Assembly: GCF_900078745.1 (NCBI RefSeq)
Contig: NZ_FKII01000055.1
Location: 1 to 64,000 of the forward strand
Direction: 5' to 3'
Length of the DNA stretch: 64,000 bases
Source of the DNA: Candidatus Ichthyocystis sparus
GTDB taxonomy: Bacteria > Pseudomonadota > Gammaproteobacteria > Burkholderiales > 2013Ark19i
The translations under genes and the position numbers were made by a program. Positions 19,466-29,505 of this stretch are shown here, piece after piece; within the stretch, counting starts at the first letter, position 1, and each line of letters opens with the position of its first letter. The notes beneath the pieces are model-generated. The model saw nothing but the letters and a program-made list of their open reading frames with translations. It made no database searches and was not told the origin of the DNA.

Positions 19466-20282
19466 AGGTACATATTGCTTCTGGATATCAAATTTCAGGA
19501 AATACATATCGTACCAGGAGTCAATATGGATAATTACTCACCTCACTAAGTGTAATCATGTCTACCTCCTCACAAACATGGACAAACTTGTACCATATGA
19601 TGCAACTCTCATCCTTGAGTCTGCATATAAAAAACTCAAAAAAGGAGTTCCAGTATCTTATATAATAGGTAGTTCGTATTTCATGGGGAACAGTTTTTTA
19701 GTATCTTCAGGGGTTATGATTCCTAGGCCAGAAACTGAGCTCTTGTTGATGCATATGTTTAACAAGCTTAGTGGGTATAAGGACCAGAGACGTATTCTGG
19801 ACCTAGGAACTGGAAGTGGAATAGTAGCAATAATGGCAAAAAAATTCTTCCCTCGACATGAAGTTTGGGCGACTGATATCTCACACTATGCCTTGGAGGT
19901 TGCAAAGAAGAACTCACTACTTCATGGGGTAGACATAAGGCTAGCATATGGCAGTTGGTATGATGCCGTCCAAGGAGAAAAGTTTGACCTCATAGCCTCC
20001 AATCCACCATACATATCAGATGATGACCCTCATATTCATAGTCTACGTAATGAGCCACAAATTGCTCTGATTTCAGAACAGTATGGATATGGTGATATAG
20101 TAGAGATAGCAATAGGCGCTCCTTATCACCTACATAAAGGAGGATGCCTGATGGTAGAGCATGGGTGGCAGCAGGGATCAGGATGTCAAAGAATATTTCA
20201 TGAAAATGGCTTCACAATAGTTTCTACACATAAGGATTCTCAATTTCGTGATAGAGTAACATCTGGAATGTATATTGCATAA
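19455..20282 (+). CDS. prmC: release-factor glutamine methyltransferase PrmC
   Basis: Methylates the Gln of the GGQ motif in release factors. SAM-binding [18 protein letters not shown] and the catalytic NPPYI (in [15 protein letters not shown]) are intact, as is [11 protein letters not shown]. 275 residues is normal. The start overlaps prfA by 11 nt; the second codon is also ATG. In many betaproteobacteria grxD follows directly; here grxD is 20 kb away. Confidence 0.96.
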   Translation: MMSRGTYCFWISNFRKYISYQESIWIITHLTKCNHVYLLTNMDKLVPYDATLILESAYKKLKKGVPVSYIIGSSYFMGNSFLVSSGVMIPRPETELLLMHMFNKLSGYKDQRRILDLGTGSGIVAIMAKKFFPRHEVWATDISHYALEVAKKNSLLHGVDIRLAYGSWYDAVQGEKFDLIASNPPYISDDDPHIHSLRNEPQIALISEQYGYGDIVEIAIGAPYHLHKGGCLMVEHGWQQGSGCQRIFHENGFTIVSTHKDSQFRDRVTSGMYIA

Positions 20283-20300
20283 AATAGGCGTCTCAACTAT

Positions 20301-20330
20301 CTGTCAGTAATAACATAATTAATGTATACT
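20301..20330 (+). promoter_or_regulatory. candidate sigma-70 promoter for tRNA-Ser
   Basis: CTGTCA (4 of 6 matches to the -35 box) and TATACT (5 of 6 to the -10 box) are 18 bp apart. The -10 ends 26 bases before the mature tRNA. Pattern match only. Confidence 0.45.
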
Positions 20331-20356
20331 TCGCGTATTTTGGTGGCAACAATTAC

Positions 20357-20447
20357 GGAGAGATGCCAGAGTGGCCGAATGGGGCAGACTCGAAATCTGT
20401 TGTACTATCTAATAGTACCGTGGGTTCGAATCCCACTCTCTCCGCCA
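20357..20447 (+). tRNA. tRNA-Ser (anticodon CGA)
   Basis: Class II tRNA with acceptor arms GGAGAGA/TCTCTCC, D-arm beginning TGCCAGAGTGGCCGAATGG, anticodon loop CTCGAAA (reads UCG), a long variable arm, T-loop GTTCGAATC and encoded CCA at 20445-20447. The fold is complete. It sits at the left border of the accessory region. Confidence 0.95.
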
Positions 20448-21552
20448 GACAGTAGTAATTTGTTGGAAGTTTGCATTAATTATCAATATAACAATTGATT
20501 TTATTGGTGTTTTTTGCATCATGCTGCACTAATAATATAAGAAAAATAACCATCAAGAACCGAATAACAATATGGCACAACTTATAATTATTGTATTAAT
20601 CCTTCAAGTATCCTTTGAACTCATAAAAATGTCTCATATGTCTATAATTAATTATTGAGTGCAAATTTCTAAGAGCAATTTATAGGCAATACTGCTAAAT
20701 ATTTTCACAAAAAAGTAATGACATAGTCTAATCTTAGTAATTAGAAAGCAAAATAAATACTCAACAAATAGAACAATGGCAACAAGTCAACATAAGTAAT
20801 ATAATGTGAATAATTACCTAATTTACAGGTCTATGATTGATACAATTTAAGTTCTTTTAAACTATCTTGTTGGCAATAAAACAATAAATATTGTATACGC
20901 AAAACTTATTAGTATAAGTAGTACTTGCAGTGTATATAAGACATAGATAAGTTATGATGGTGCGTGATTACAACAATCTAGTAGTCTCAGGCATATACTT
21001 GCGCGATATCTTTTTTTGTACTATTAAAAAATGGCATGATTATAATGCCACTGCAATTAACATACATAGTTAATATTTAAAGTAAAACTATCTGTGTAGT
21101 AGCGCACATAGCCATATGTAAAATAAGAATTGAGCATAACTTAGGGAATAAATTTACCAATAAATTGCATATCCTGAAAATTAATTGTCTACAATAAACA
21201 CTAAACTAAATCAGTATGTTAATCTTGTATATTGCACATAATTACGTAATAAACATTAGATATGAATTAAAGTATAAAAAAAACAAATACAAACAACGGA
21301 AGCTTAAACATATACATACAAATCAGTACTGATAATAAACAATAGGAATTTGTATCCAAGTGGTATAATACGTTTATTATCGTGCCTTTACTTGTCATAA
21401 TTAAGTATATCCTGTTTTCAGACAAATATTTCGTGATTAAATAAAGTTCCATAAAAATATGGATAATTACTATTTGTGAATTACAGGTATATGGATTATA
21501 CCTTTCTGCAGTTGGGTATAAGTTTTGATGTTAAATTAATATGGAGCACGTA
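20448..21552 (+). other. AT-rich spacer without recognisable gene
   Basis: About 1.1 kb of very AT-rich sequence between tRNA-Ser and the MarR gene. Only short, compositionally poor frames occur (the longest about 61 codons at 21267-21452, minus). I see no gene remnant, RNA gene or clear repeat. Confidence 0.6.
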
Positions 21553-22020
21553 ATGAAAAAAGGTACTAGGCTTAGCTGGGTAAACATGAACAACATGAGT
21601 GGATTCTTACTTTATTCGGCATATTTTTCTTGGAAAAGAAAAATTGAAAATGCACTTTCTCCCCATGAACTAACTCATGTACAGTTTATGCTGCTTATGT
21701 CCTTGGGTTTCATGACTAAGGATGTAGCTTTGGTTTCACAAAATGATCTGGCCAAATTTTTAAAATTTGACGTTACGATGACCTCACAAGTACTGCGTAA
21801 TTTGGAAAAAAGAGGACTTCTTTCACGCTCACAAAAGAAAGGTGATGAACGTGCCAAATTTCCCAAATTAACTGAGGAGGGAACAAAGAAAATACAGGAA
21901 GCAACAAGAGATCTACTCAAAACAGAAAGTGACTTTTTTGCACCTGTAGAAAAAAACAGAGAGGACTTAGATGAGTTCTTGAGGACAGTTATTAAAAAAG
22001 AAACAAAGGACGCAGCCTAA
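21553..22020 (+). CDS. MarR-family winged-helix regulator
   Basis: The protein carries a winged-helix domain: LTHVQFMLLMSLGFM, the recognition region NDLAKFLKFDVTMTSQVLRN, and the wing LEKRGLLSRSQKKGDERAKF, then a C-terminal dimerisation helix. MarR proteins are dimeric repressors, often released by small ligands. I start at the ATG at 21553, with GGAG six bases upstream; that GGAG overlaps an earlier in-frame ATG at 21541. The gene stands alone between two long spacers, so its target is not evident. A perfect palindrome lies 223 bp downstream. Confidence 0.85.
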   Translation: MKKGTRLSWVNMNNMSGFLLYSAYFSWKRKIENALSPHELTHVQFMLLMSLGFMTKDVALVSQNDLAKFLKFDVTMTSQVLRNLEKRGLLSRSQKKGDERAKFPKLTEEGTKKIQEATRDLLKTESDFFAPVEKNREDLDEFLRTVIKKETKDAA

Positions 22021-22673
22021 GATATTTGGTTTGTATAAAAACAATATGTTCAATATTAACTACTAGCAAATATGACATATAAGCCATACAAATCCAAGCA
22101 TGATGCCAGATGTATTAATGAAAAAAACCGTTAGTATAAGGTCTTAGAAGCACACATATATAGTAGAACAATCTAAGACCACAAAAATAAAAATACAGTC
22201 GCACATATCACAGTACTTTACTAGACAGCTGGCTCATCATTGGAACATATTTGCAATTGCAAATATGTTCGTATTAGAGTGCTGTTGCACAAGATACGAA
22301 TTTCGTAAGTTTGTAGTTAAAATAAAGATTGTTGTTGAGCTATGATGAATATATGTATATGATACGTCACAAATTTTATCTCGATAAAATTGATATTATT
22401 TACATTAAAAAAATAACTACAATAAATAAAGTAACCTAAGCAATTAGGTGACAACATGTAACTATAAAATAGCAGGGCAAATCATGTAATACACAAAAAA
22501 GTAAAAAATTTCATTAGGGGGAAAACTTGAAATTAGAAGGCTTTTTTACATTCATACTAAATAACAAATACAGGAGGTAATATAAAACATACTATCCAAC
22601 GCTACTACAACACAGTATGTGTTGTAGATAGCATTCATTAGAAATTATCATTATAATTATTGGTGGAGTAATA
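22021..22673 (+). other. AT-rich spacer containing a palindrome
   Basis: About 650 bp with no credible gene between the MarR gene and the convergent epimerase pair. The only notable element is the perfect 28-bp palindrome listed separately. Confidence 0.6.
22243..22270. promoter_or_regulatory. perfect 28-bp palindrome, possible operator
   Basis: The half-site GAACATATTTGCAA is followed at once by its exact reverse complement, with no spacer. The centre TTGCAATTGCAA is the sort of symmetric AT-rich site that MarR dimers bind. There is no T-run, so it is not a typical terminator. The role is inferred only from symmetry and position. Confidence 0.4.
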
Positions 22674-23561
22674 TTATGATTTTAGTATATCAAGCAATGC
22701 ATCTTCGTGATTTTCGTATAAAAATTTGTACCCCTCAGAGAGTAATTTTTGCGGCTTTACTTCATTCCCGGTTAATAATAGTTCCTCAGCCATTTCTCCC
22801 AAAGCAAGTTTCAAAAACATATCGGGAATGCTAAGTAAAACTGGCCTGTTCAAAACCTTCCCTATACATTTCATGAATTCTTCGTTTGTAACAACATCCG
22901 GAGAAACAAAGTTGTATTTACCGCTACATTGATCGCACTGAATAAGAAATTTAATCCCATTAATTACATCTTTTATATGTATCCATGAAAAAATTTGACT
23001 GCCATCTCCAACTTTACCACCAAGTCCCAAACTAAAAGGAACAAATACCTTTTTTATAAAGCCGCCATCCCTTCCAAGAACAATACCAAAACGTGTAATA
23101 CATACACGAACTCCCTCCTCTGTAGCTTTACAGGCTTCTTTCTCCCAAGAATCGCACAATGAATTTGTAAAAGAAGAACGGGGCTCAGAATTCTCATCTA
23201 AGACAGCTCCATTATAGGGACCGTAATAGCCAATTGCCGAGGCTGATATCATAACTTTGGGTTTAGAATTTAATCTCTGTATGAGTTTTAAGAGAGAATT
23301 AGTTATACTTACTCTACTTTCTATTAAATCTTTTTTAATTGAATCCGTCCATAAATGATCCACTGGTCTACCAGCTAAATTAATAATTATATCAATGCTA
23401 TCATCATCTTTGATTTCATCTAAGCTTTGCACTACCTCACAATTATCAATAGAAACTCCATCGCTGCGAGACAAAACTTTAATAAAATCACCATTTTTAT
23501 AAAGATTACTAATTAAGTTTCTACCAATAAATCCCGTGCCACCTGTAATCAAATAATTCAT
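22674..23561 (-). CDS. TIGR01777/YfcH-type NAD(P)-binding epimerase-like protein
   Basis: Extended SDR-fold protein. The N-terminal dinucleotide motif is GGTGFIGRNL (about residues 7-16). INLAGRPVDHLWT and SASAIGYYGPYNG carry the SDR active-site region, followed by CDSWEKEA and RFGIVLGRDGGFIKK, which are hallmarks of the YfcH family. The C-terminal DUF1731-like segment (PDMFLKLALGEMAEELLLTG) is complete. 295 residues is normal. The substrate is unknown. Its start overlaps the preceding gene by 4 nt. Confidence 0.88.
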   Translation of the reverse strand: MNYLITGGTGFIGRNLISNLYKNGDFIKVLSRSDGVSIDNCEVVQSLDEIKDDDSIDIIINLAGRPVDHLWTDSIKKDLIESRVSITNSLLKLIQRLNSKPKVMISASAIGYYGPYNGAVLDENSEPRSSFTNSLCDSWEKEACKATEEGVRVCITRFGIVLGRDGGFIKKVFVPFSLGLGGKVGDGSQIFSWIHIKDVINGIKFLIQCDQCSGKYNFVSPDVVTNEEFMKCIGKVLNRPVLLSIPDMFLKLALGEMAEELLLTGNEVKPQKLLSEGYKFLYENHEDALLDILKS

Positions 23562-24430
23562 GTCTTACTCTGGTTAGTTAAATATGGCAAACATCCCTTT
23601 AATAATCCTACTCTATAATTAGGATACTGCCACTTTACTCCCAAATTATTAGATATTTTACTACTACTAATCTTTTTATTAGAAAGAAAAAATCTCTTCA
23701 TATCATCCGATATATCAGCATCCTCAAATTTGATTTCTCTAAGCTTTGGCAAATTAAGAATACTAGCCCCATACTGCTGAACCAAGCACAATGGTGCTGG
23801 CTCATTATCGGAAACATTGTATATCTCTCCTGGAGTTGGAGAGCTTATAGAGTAGGAAACAGCTTTACAGATATCTTCCACATGAATTCTCGAAAAAAAT
23901 TGACCATTTTTAACTATAGTAAAATCTTTTCCATTTCTTATATGTTCTAAACAATTCCTTCTAGGACCGTAAATTCCTGATAATCTCATAATATGTACTG
24001 GCAATTTAAAATCTGTCTCTTCATACATGCTCAACCATTTTTTTTCTGCTAAAAGTATTAGTTTAGCCCTATCATTACACGGCAAACACTGAGAAGTTTC
24101 ATCCACCCATTTACCACCATGATCACCGTACACACTAGTTGAAGACAAATAACCAACCCACTCAAAATTACCGTTCATTATAATATCAATGTACTTTCCC
24201 AAGACCGGATCAACACTATCCTCACACGGTGGAACCGTACTTAGTATGGCATGAGAAGAGTTTAACAGTGAAAATAATCTATGATCGCTAAAGTTTATAA
24301 CACTATAGTGCCTATTTGATGTATTCTTGACCCTAGATGTCACATATACGGTCCATCCTAGTCTAGACATCTCTGTAGCAACAAACTCCGCAACATACCC
24401 TAATCCAAAAATAATAATACTTTTACCCAT
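23558..24430 (-). CDS. SDR-family NAD(P)-dependent epimerase-like protein
   Basis: NAD(P)-binding protein with N-terminal GLGYVAEFVATEMSRLGWTV, lacking the full GxxGxxG spacing of classical SDRs but like the YeeZ-type group. YLSSTSVYGDHGGKWVDETS contains the active-site Tyr region. HIMRLSGIYGPRRN and the later NVSDNEPAP match the same group. 290 residues. It is cotranscribed with the downstream YfcH-like gene through a 4-nt overlap. The substrate is unknown. Confidence 0.82.
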   Translation of the reverse strand: MGKSIIIFGLGYVAEFVATEMSRLGWTVYVTSRVKNTSNRHYSVINFSDHRLFSLLNSSHAILSTVPPCEDSVDPVLGKYIDIIMNGNFEWVGYLSSTSVYGDHGGKWVDETSQCLPCNDRAKLILLAEKKWLSMYEETDFKLPVHIMRLSGIYGPRRNCLEHIRNGKDFTIVKNGQFFSRIHVEDICKAVSYSISSPTPGEIYNVSDNEPAPLCLVQQYGASILNLPKLREIKFEDADISDDMKRFFLSNKKISSSKISNNLGVKWQYPNYRVGLLKGCLPYLTNQSKT

Positions 24431-24497
24431 ATATACGCTTTATACGTGCTTAAGTTAATTATGTTATCATTTGTAGGATAATTTTTGAAAGTTGTAG

Positions 24498-25025
24498 TTA
24501 CGATACAGATATGAGTCGTTTATCATTATCAGCTAAATTTACAAGAACATAATCCCTACCAGAATTACTAAACCTAAATAATCCATATCTAGAGTTCTCA
24601 TAAGAGCTATACTTACCACTTTGAAATAAAAACGAATTTGGCAAAACTCGAATAGAATTGTTGTTTTTTTTGAATCGGAGTAATTTTTCATCTGAAGCTA
24701 AGGATTCACCGCGGTACAAACGAAGAAAGCTTGCTATGTTACTAGCACTGGTAGTAATAACTATATATCCCATATCTGGATACGAATCTATATCCGATTT
24801 AGGAATCTGCTCTTCTATGTCATATTTAAGAAGTACATAGTCTCCCTGGATAAGGGAGTGTCTGTAGGGTACATAATCTCTCTGAACGGTAGAATGTTTG
24901 TAGTATGGGCGCAGTTTAACAAAAACTGCCTTCCCGTAATTTTTTATGAGTTCTTTTTCATATATGGCATAGTTGATTATCAAAATAACTGCTAATAGCC
25001 AAGCTGCCATTACCTTCTCTCGCAT
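24498..25025 (-). CDS. GDYXXLXY-domain membrane-anchored protein
   Basis: An N-terminal membrane helix (VMAAWLLAVILIINYAIYEK) precedes a domain that contains the defining motif GDYVLLKYDIE. This small family usually travels with DUF4401 and DUF2157 membrane proteins, and does so here. The biochemical role is unknown. Its start overlaps the DUF4401 gene by 16 nt. Confidence 0.85.
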   Translation of the reverse strand: MREKVMAAWLLAVILIINYAIYEKELIKNYGKAVFVKLRPYYKHSTVQRDYVPYRHSLIQGDYVLLKYDIEEQIPKSDIDSYPDMGYIVITTSASNIASFLRLYRGESLASDEKLLRFKKNNNSIRVLPNSFLFQSGKYSSYENSRYGLFRFSNSGRDYVLVNLADNDKRLISVS

Positions 25026-26098
25026 GATTTTTCCTCGTTAACCAACCCCATGTATACAAGGTAGAGCCTAACCATCAAGAGCACTATCCCATTAACAATA
25101 AGAACAAAGGACTTATTAATCAGAGGAATATCAAGGGTGTAGTAATAAGTAAGGAAGAATACTGCTATAAAAAAAATGCCTAATGCTGTTATTATTTTTT
25201 CATGCTTCAAATATCCTAATAAAGTTAATCCTGCTGACAACAGTAATCCAGGAACAGAAAGTACTCCCAAAATTAAAGATGTGAGGATCAACAAAACTAA
25301 TTGTGCCAACTTAAAACAATCGGTACGATAAAAAATCCAAACCAGTAGTGCAATAAAGTAGAAAGTAATAAAAAAATTAATAATATCTATCTTCATTATA
25401 CTTATTTTATGCGGTGGCGCAATATTCTTCCACAAACATAAAACTACCAGATTAATACATATTGATATTACAAAAGAATAAATTAATGGATAAAAATCAC
25501 TCTTTAAATTATGATAAGTAAGTAAAAATGAAGCAACAATAAATTCTGAAATAAAAAATGTATTGAACATTATAATTCTATAGGATGATTCATAAAAAAC
25601 TATGTCGTTAAAAATAGAAAGTAAGGAAATTAAGGGAAAAATAAACCTATCTACGGAGAGATTGTAGATACCGTAAGTAATTACGGTAACTAATACTATT
25701 CCAAATGTTGACCCCCAATGTAGTTTGAAAAAATTAAGACAACCTAAGGCAAACAATAACTTTCCGGCAATCATTAATGAAAACGAAGACTGTACTAAAA
25801 TGGCACGTACTATATAACTTAAGTTTCTATCAAATCTGTGAATAGCAATAGCAATAGCAATAAAAATAGTTCCGCAAACAGTAAGTTTTATAGCGCTATT
25901 AAAATCTATTAAGTTAGAAACCCCCAAAAATGATAGAAACAACATTGAAGCTATGAATGACCCTATTCCAAGCAAAACTTTCAAATATAGTGGTGAATGT
26001 TCCTCATTCTTACAAAATGCAATAGCCTCTTTAAGGCTATCGGAAGAAATTAACCCTTTACTCAAAAGCCATTCACACAATTGTATAGACTTAGTCAT
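25010..26098 (-). CDS. DUF4401 polytopic membrane protein
   Basis: A short cytoplasmic N-terminal segment (QLCEWLLSKGLISSDSLKEA) is followed by about ten hydrophobic helices. I start at the ATG at 26098 (MTKSIQL), directly after the DUF2157 stop; the frame extends 20 hydrophobic residues upstream, but those overlap the previous gene. It is the middle gene of the DUF2157-DUF4401-GDYXXLXY trio. Function unknown. Confidence 0.82.
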   Translation of the reverse strand: MTKSIQLCEWLLSKGLISSDSLKEAIAFCKNEEHSPLYLKVLLGIGSFIASMLFLSFLGVSNLIDFNSAIKLTVCGTIFIAIAIAIHRFDRNLSYIVRAILVQSSFSLMIAGKLLFALGCLNFFKLHWGSTFGIVLVTVITYGIYNLSVDRFIFPLISLLSIFNDIVFYESSYRIIMFNTFFISEFIVASFLLTYHNLKSDFYPLIYSFVISICINLVVLCLWKNIAPPHKISIMKIDIINFFITFYFIALLVWIFYRTDCFKLAQLVLLILTSLILGVLSVPGLLLSAGLTLLGYLKHEKIITALGIFFIAVFFLTYYYTLDIPLINKSFVLIVNGIVLLMVRLYLVYMGLVNEEKSCERR

Positions 26099-26099
26099 T

Positions 26100-27119
26100 T
26101 TATTTTTTATATTTAAAAATATTACGTAGATGAATAACAGAAAAAGAAAAAACAACAATAGTTAAAATCGTCATAATCATCAATGATGATGATTCATCAT
26201 TAATATTAAAAGTTTTTAGAATTATATTTAAAAAAGATAATTCTATTATTATACATCCCGAAAGAATAGTAAGTGCTAATACCAGTAAATTTTTGTGTAT
26301 ATATCTGTATGTAAAATAATATAAAAAATGCCCAACAGCTCCAAATACGGCACCTAAATTTAGAGAATCAGTGGTATGCTTATATTTAAGTATCCAGTCA
26401 ACAACAGGAATAAACATCATTATTAAGGTTATGGTTGCAATAACCACTCTGGTCCATTCTGGTTTAAGCCAGTCAATAAATTTTTTAGAAACAAAATATT
26501 CCCGTAAATACCAGAAAAAACCATTCAGAATAATAAGGTATACAAATATCATTGATTCCATATTACGGGTTGGTATAATTAATTGCTTCCACCCTAGCAT
26601 TAAAAAAATATTTGCTATAATTATCCAAAAAATCCACTGAGCAGCAAAGTTGGATACAATGGTCCATACTATGGTAAGAATAGTCCATGCCATGAATAAT
26701 TGATAAGAATCTGCTCCAGTCTGGTATGATTGACCAAAAACAACCATGAATACACCGATTAATACACTTGATGCTAGAAGTGAAAATTGAGAGGAAACAC
26801 GGTCTAGTGATCTAAAATAAGTATACAAAACGCACAGTACTACACCCATTTCGATAGAAAAAAGTTTTATGAGGTAATTAATACTTGACCAATTAAAAAC
26901 ACAGAAACAAAGTATTCCTGATAAGATTAAAAAAGAACCTATAGCAAGTAGGAAGCGTGACACCCATAGTCCACAATTACTATGGGGATAAATAAAATCC
27001 AGGGCATCTTCTCTTAACTTACGGGAAATCTTATTGCTGTTATATAAAGTATCTATTAATTGCCGACAATCCACAGCATAGTTGTGGTTGTGGTTGTAGT
27101 CTGTGTTGTTCGTATCCAT
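26100..27119 (-). CDS. DUF2157 polytopic membrane protein
   Basis: The N-terminal region (RQLIDTLYNSNKISRKLRED) and SRFLLAIGSFLILSGILCFC, then FNWSSINYLIKLFSIEMGVV, fit DUF2157. About nine hydrophobic helices follow. It is the first gene of the membrane trio and divergent from the 27.6-kb family. Function unknown. Confidence 0.83.
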   Translation of the reverse strand: MDTNNTDYNHNHNYAVDCRQLIDTLYNSNKISRKLREDALDFIYPHSNCGLWVSRFLLAIGSFLILSGILCFCVFNWSSINYLIKLFSIEMGVVLCVLYTYFRSLDRVSSQFSLLASSVLIGVFMVVFGQSYQTGADSYQLFMAWTILTIVWTIVSNFAAQWIFWIIIANIFLMLGWKQLIIPTRNMESMIFVYLIILNGFFWYLREYFVSKKFIDWLKPEWTRVVIATITLIMMFIPVVDWILKYKHTTDSLNLGAVFGAVGHFLYYFTYRYIHKNLLVLALTILSGCIIIELSFLNIILKTFNINDESSSLMIMTILTIVVFSFSVIHLRNIFKYKK

Positions 27120-27638
27120 TCACTCACCGATAGCGTGCTTACAAATAAAATTATATACTACCCTTATATTTAATTTTATACATTAATAACACAAATATTG
27201 TTCATACCAATACTAAAATAGATCATAAAAAAATCACCATACTGTGTTTCACGTAATACAAGTATAAATTTGGTGTTAAAAGTAGTAATTGGGATTAAAA
27301 ATTATCAGCTATGCTTAAATATGTTCAACATATAAAACCCATCCCTTGCTAAAGATGAGTCTTTCCAAAAAGAAAAAATGTAGCGAACAACAATAAATAA
27401 AAATAATTGTAGGTGCACATAATTATAATTGTTGATAATAATATATGTATTACGATATACATACGTGCACAACACTTACATCATGTAATTAGAAATTATT
27501 ATTTTTATTTTAGAATATAAAGTGCTTACACTATAAAACATGCCGTGCTTGGTACGTCACACTTAGTCGGTATGAGTGTGGGAGAGTGACAACTAAAACT
27601 AAATATGAACAAATAACAGATATGTACTGGATAATAAA
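27120..27638 (+). other. AT-rich divergent intergenic region
   Basis: About 520 bp between divergent genes; it should carry both promoters. A CTG at 27627 is in frame with the following gene and aligns with the first ATG of its paralogs. No gene is seen. Confidence 0.6.
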
Positions 27639-28211
27639 ATGAACATAAATAGAAATTGTGTCTCGTCAAGTAGTGCCAATGCCGAGCTTGAGCCTGTGGA
27701 AGATGAATCAGGAACTTCCGGTGCTGGAGAATCTGGTGCCCTTCATCAGGGAGCTAGCTCTAGGATAAGTGGTGGATCACGCGGCGGGACTAGTCATGGT
27801 CACAGATTGTCGGCTCTTTCTGTGTTATCGTGCCTAATGGCGCTTCTACATCAAGTGGGTCGGTCGGAGGGGTCGAACGATACCAGCGGTACTGATATAA
27901 ATTCGAATAGCACCGCCACAAATGGCACTTCTGATGTTGAAGGTGGAACAACGATGTCAGCTGCTGAAATTGTTGTCGTTACCGTGATTGTGCTGGTAGT
28001 AACGGTTGCATTGTCTGTTGTTGTTGCAATTTGCTGTCACAATACTGGAAGTAACGAAGAGGGAGAACCAGAACCTCATCAGCTATCGGTCATTATGGAA
28101 GTTGAGGGAGGTAGCGGTAGTGATGGCAATTCTCAGGTGGCAGATCTAGGTGGTTCTGCTTCTGATTCCAGTGGGGGAAGTGGTACCGAGTTGCAGTCGA
28201 CAGCGTTATAA
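27639..28211 (+). CDS. Ser/Gly-rich protein with two hydrophobic segments (family member 1)
   Basis: No known domain recognised. The N-terminus MNINRNC matches members 3 and 4 (MNINNRN) and is loosely like member 2. A Ser/Gly-rich stretch leads to hydrophobic segment 1 (LSALSVLSCLMALLHQVG), then an Asn/Ser/Thr-rich loop of about 45 residues with several N-x-S/T sites, then a strong membrane helix (IVVVTVIVLVVTVALSVVVA). The acidic Gly/Ser-rich C-terminus ends ELQSTAL. The layout recalls bilobed vacuole-membrane proteins of intracellular bacteria. That is analogy, not homology. Confidence 0.75.
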   Translation: MNINRNCVSSSSANAELEPVEDESGTSGAGESGALHQGASSRISGGSRGGTSHGHRLSALSVLSCLMALLHQVGRSEGSNDTSGTDINSNSTATNGTSDVEGGTTMSAAEIVVVTVIVLVVTVALSVVVAICCHNTGSNEEGEPEPHQLSVIMEVEGGSGSDGNSQVADLGGSASDSSGGSGTELQSTAL

Positions 28212-28251
28212 TGTTGTAGTGGCAGATTTGTGTGCCAGGCGTAGTTTTATG

Positions 28252-28305
28252 TAATGCTGGGGGACAAGAAATGTCTCTCTCTTCCGACGTTGTCCCTCAG
28301 CATTA
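28252..28305 (+). ncRNA. conserved 3' stem-loop downstream of family member 1
   Basis: TAATGCTGGGGGACAA pairs with TTGTCCCTCAGCATTA over 16 bp, with one G-U pair and a 22-nt loop. A second copy follows member 3, with three base changes that all keep pairing. There is no T-run. It could be a 3'-UTR structure, a small RNA or part of a mobile hairpin. Confidence 0.6.
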
Positions 28306-29505
28306 TCAAGAAGTACAATAGATGTAGATATGTGGGTTGCAGTTGTGCCTGCTTTTTGGGTTAATGGTTGTGTAATCACAACCGCAAGGAGCGGTTCGTT
28401 TGGTGGTAAGCTTGCATCATGTGGCCTCTTCGGTTCGCGCGCAGACTTCAGAAAGCTTTGCCACAAGATGTGTTGCTGTGCTTTTACATAGTTCACATGT
28501 ATATAGATCGTAGATAGTCATCGACTTGCACCCCTACGTCGCTCTAACCTTATAGCTTGCATCGCAGCAGCATGGCGCGATGTATTCTGATGGCCTCGCC
28601 ACCAGAAAGGTGGAGCACTTGATCTTATTACACCTCAATCATCATCTAACTATCGTCATTATATTTACAAAGCTAGCAACACCTGGGATATAACTATCGC
28701 TGCCGCAATCACTTCCCCCTCAGAGAATTTGTCTATGACCCTTGCAATTGGTTTGAGCAATAAAATTCGTTCACTGTATGCTAATACATAGAGATTGTTG
28801 TTTTATACGATATCTACCATCATATAATATTCACAAATTAGTATGTTTTAACTTGTAAATAAGCTAACACATTTACCTAACATAATCTGCAGATTAACAA
28901 TTTTTTTCAATCTAACACCGACTCCAGTATTTTAATTTCCTGTAAATACAAAATTAATCAACCCAACCGTTATTACCACTATACAATATTACAAAATCCA
29001 AAATAATTTATACAATAAAAATTCATTATTCATATATAAGATATAAAAAATCACAAATAACTATAAAAACACTCTATACCTGACAGTAAAAAACATTAGT
29101 CTAAAGACGCACATTGATATACCGAACTCGAACTATATGCACGAAATCTATTTATTGTATAAATTGCAATTGTAATCGCATAAAATATTTCTACAGATCT
29201 AAAAAAAATATTAGACCCCTAATCTTTCAATTAAATTTACGGGGAGGCTGGAAGGTTATAATCTTTACATCTGGCGCGTCTAAACAATGTTGGACATGAA
29301 AATTATCACTCCCTAGATATAACTAAGTAACAATCAATAAAAAATGATAATTATCTTCACGTTAGGTTACTAATTACTAGTATGTGCTGTTTGGATATGA
29401 CACACTCCACGTTCGATGGGGAGGTTTTTTGCTAGCTCTGGACAAGTAGCTGTGGCTGGCTGCAGCACATAATTAAACTATAGAATTAATAACAAATAGT
29501 ATAGG
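28306..29505 (+). other. spacer sharing homology with the 3' flank of member 3
   Basis: About 1.2 kb. Patches (such as ACAAGATGTGTTG near 28465 and AACTATAAAAA near 29060) recur in order after member 3 at 32.2-32.65 kb, so gene and 3' flank were duplicated together. Short frames here look spurious. Confidence 0.55.

Noticed and set aside
27800-27860. SVLSC in the two-segment family considered as a lipobox
   Set aside because: It lies about 60-70 residues from the N-terminus with no preceding charged signal-peptide start.
28206-28496. 96-codon minus-strand frame after family member 1
   Set aside because: It crosses the conserved hairpin and has no counterpart in the homologous flank of member 3.
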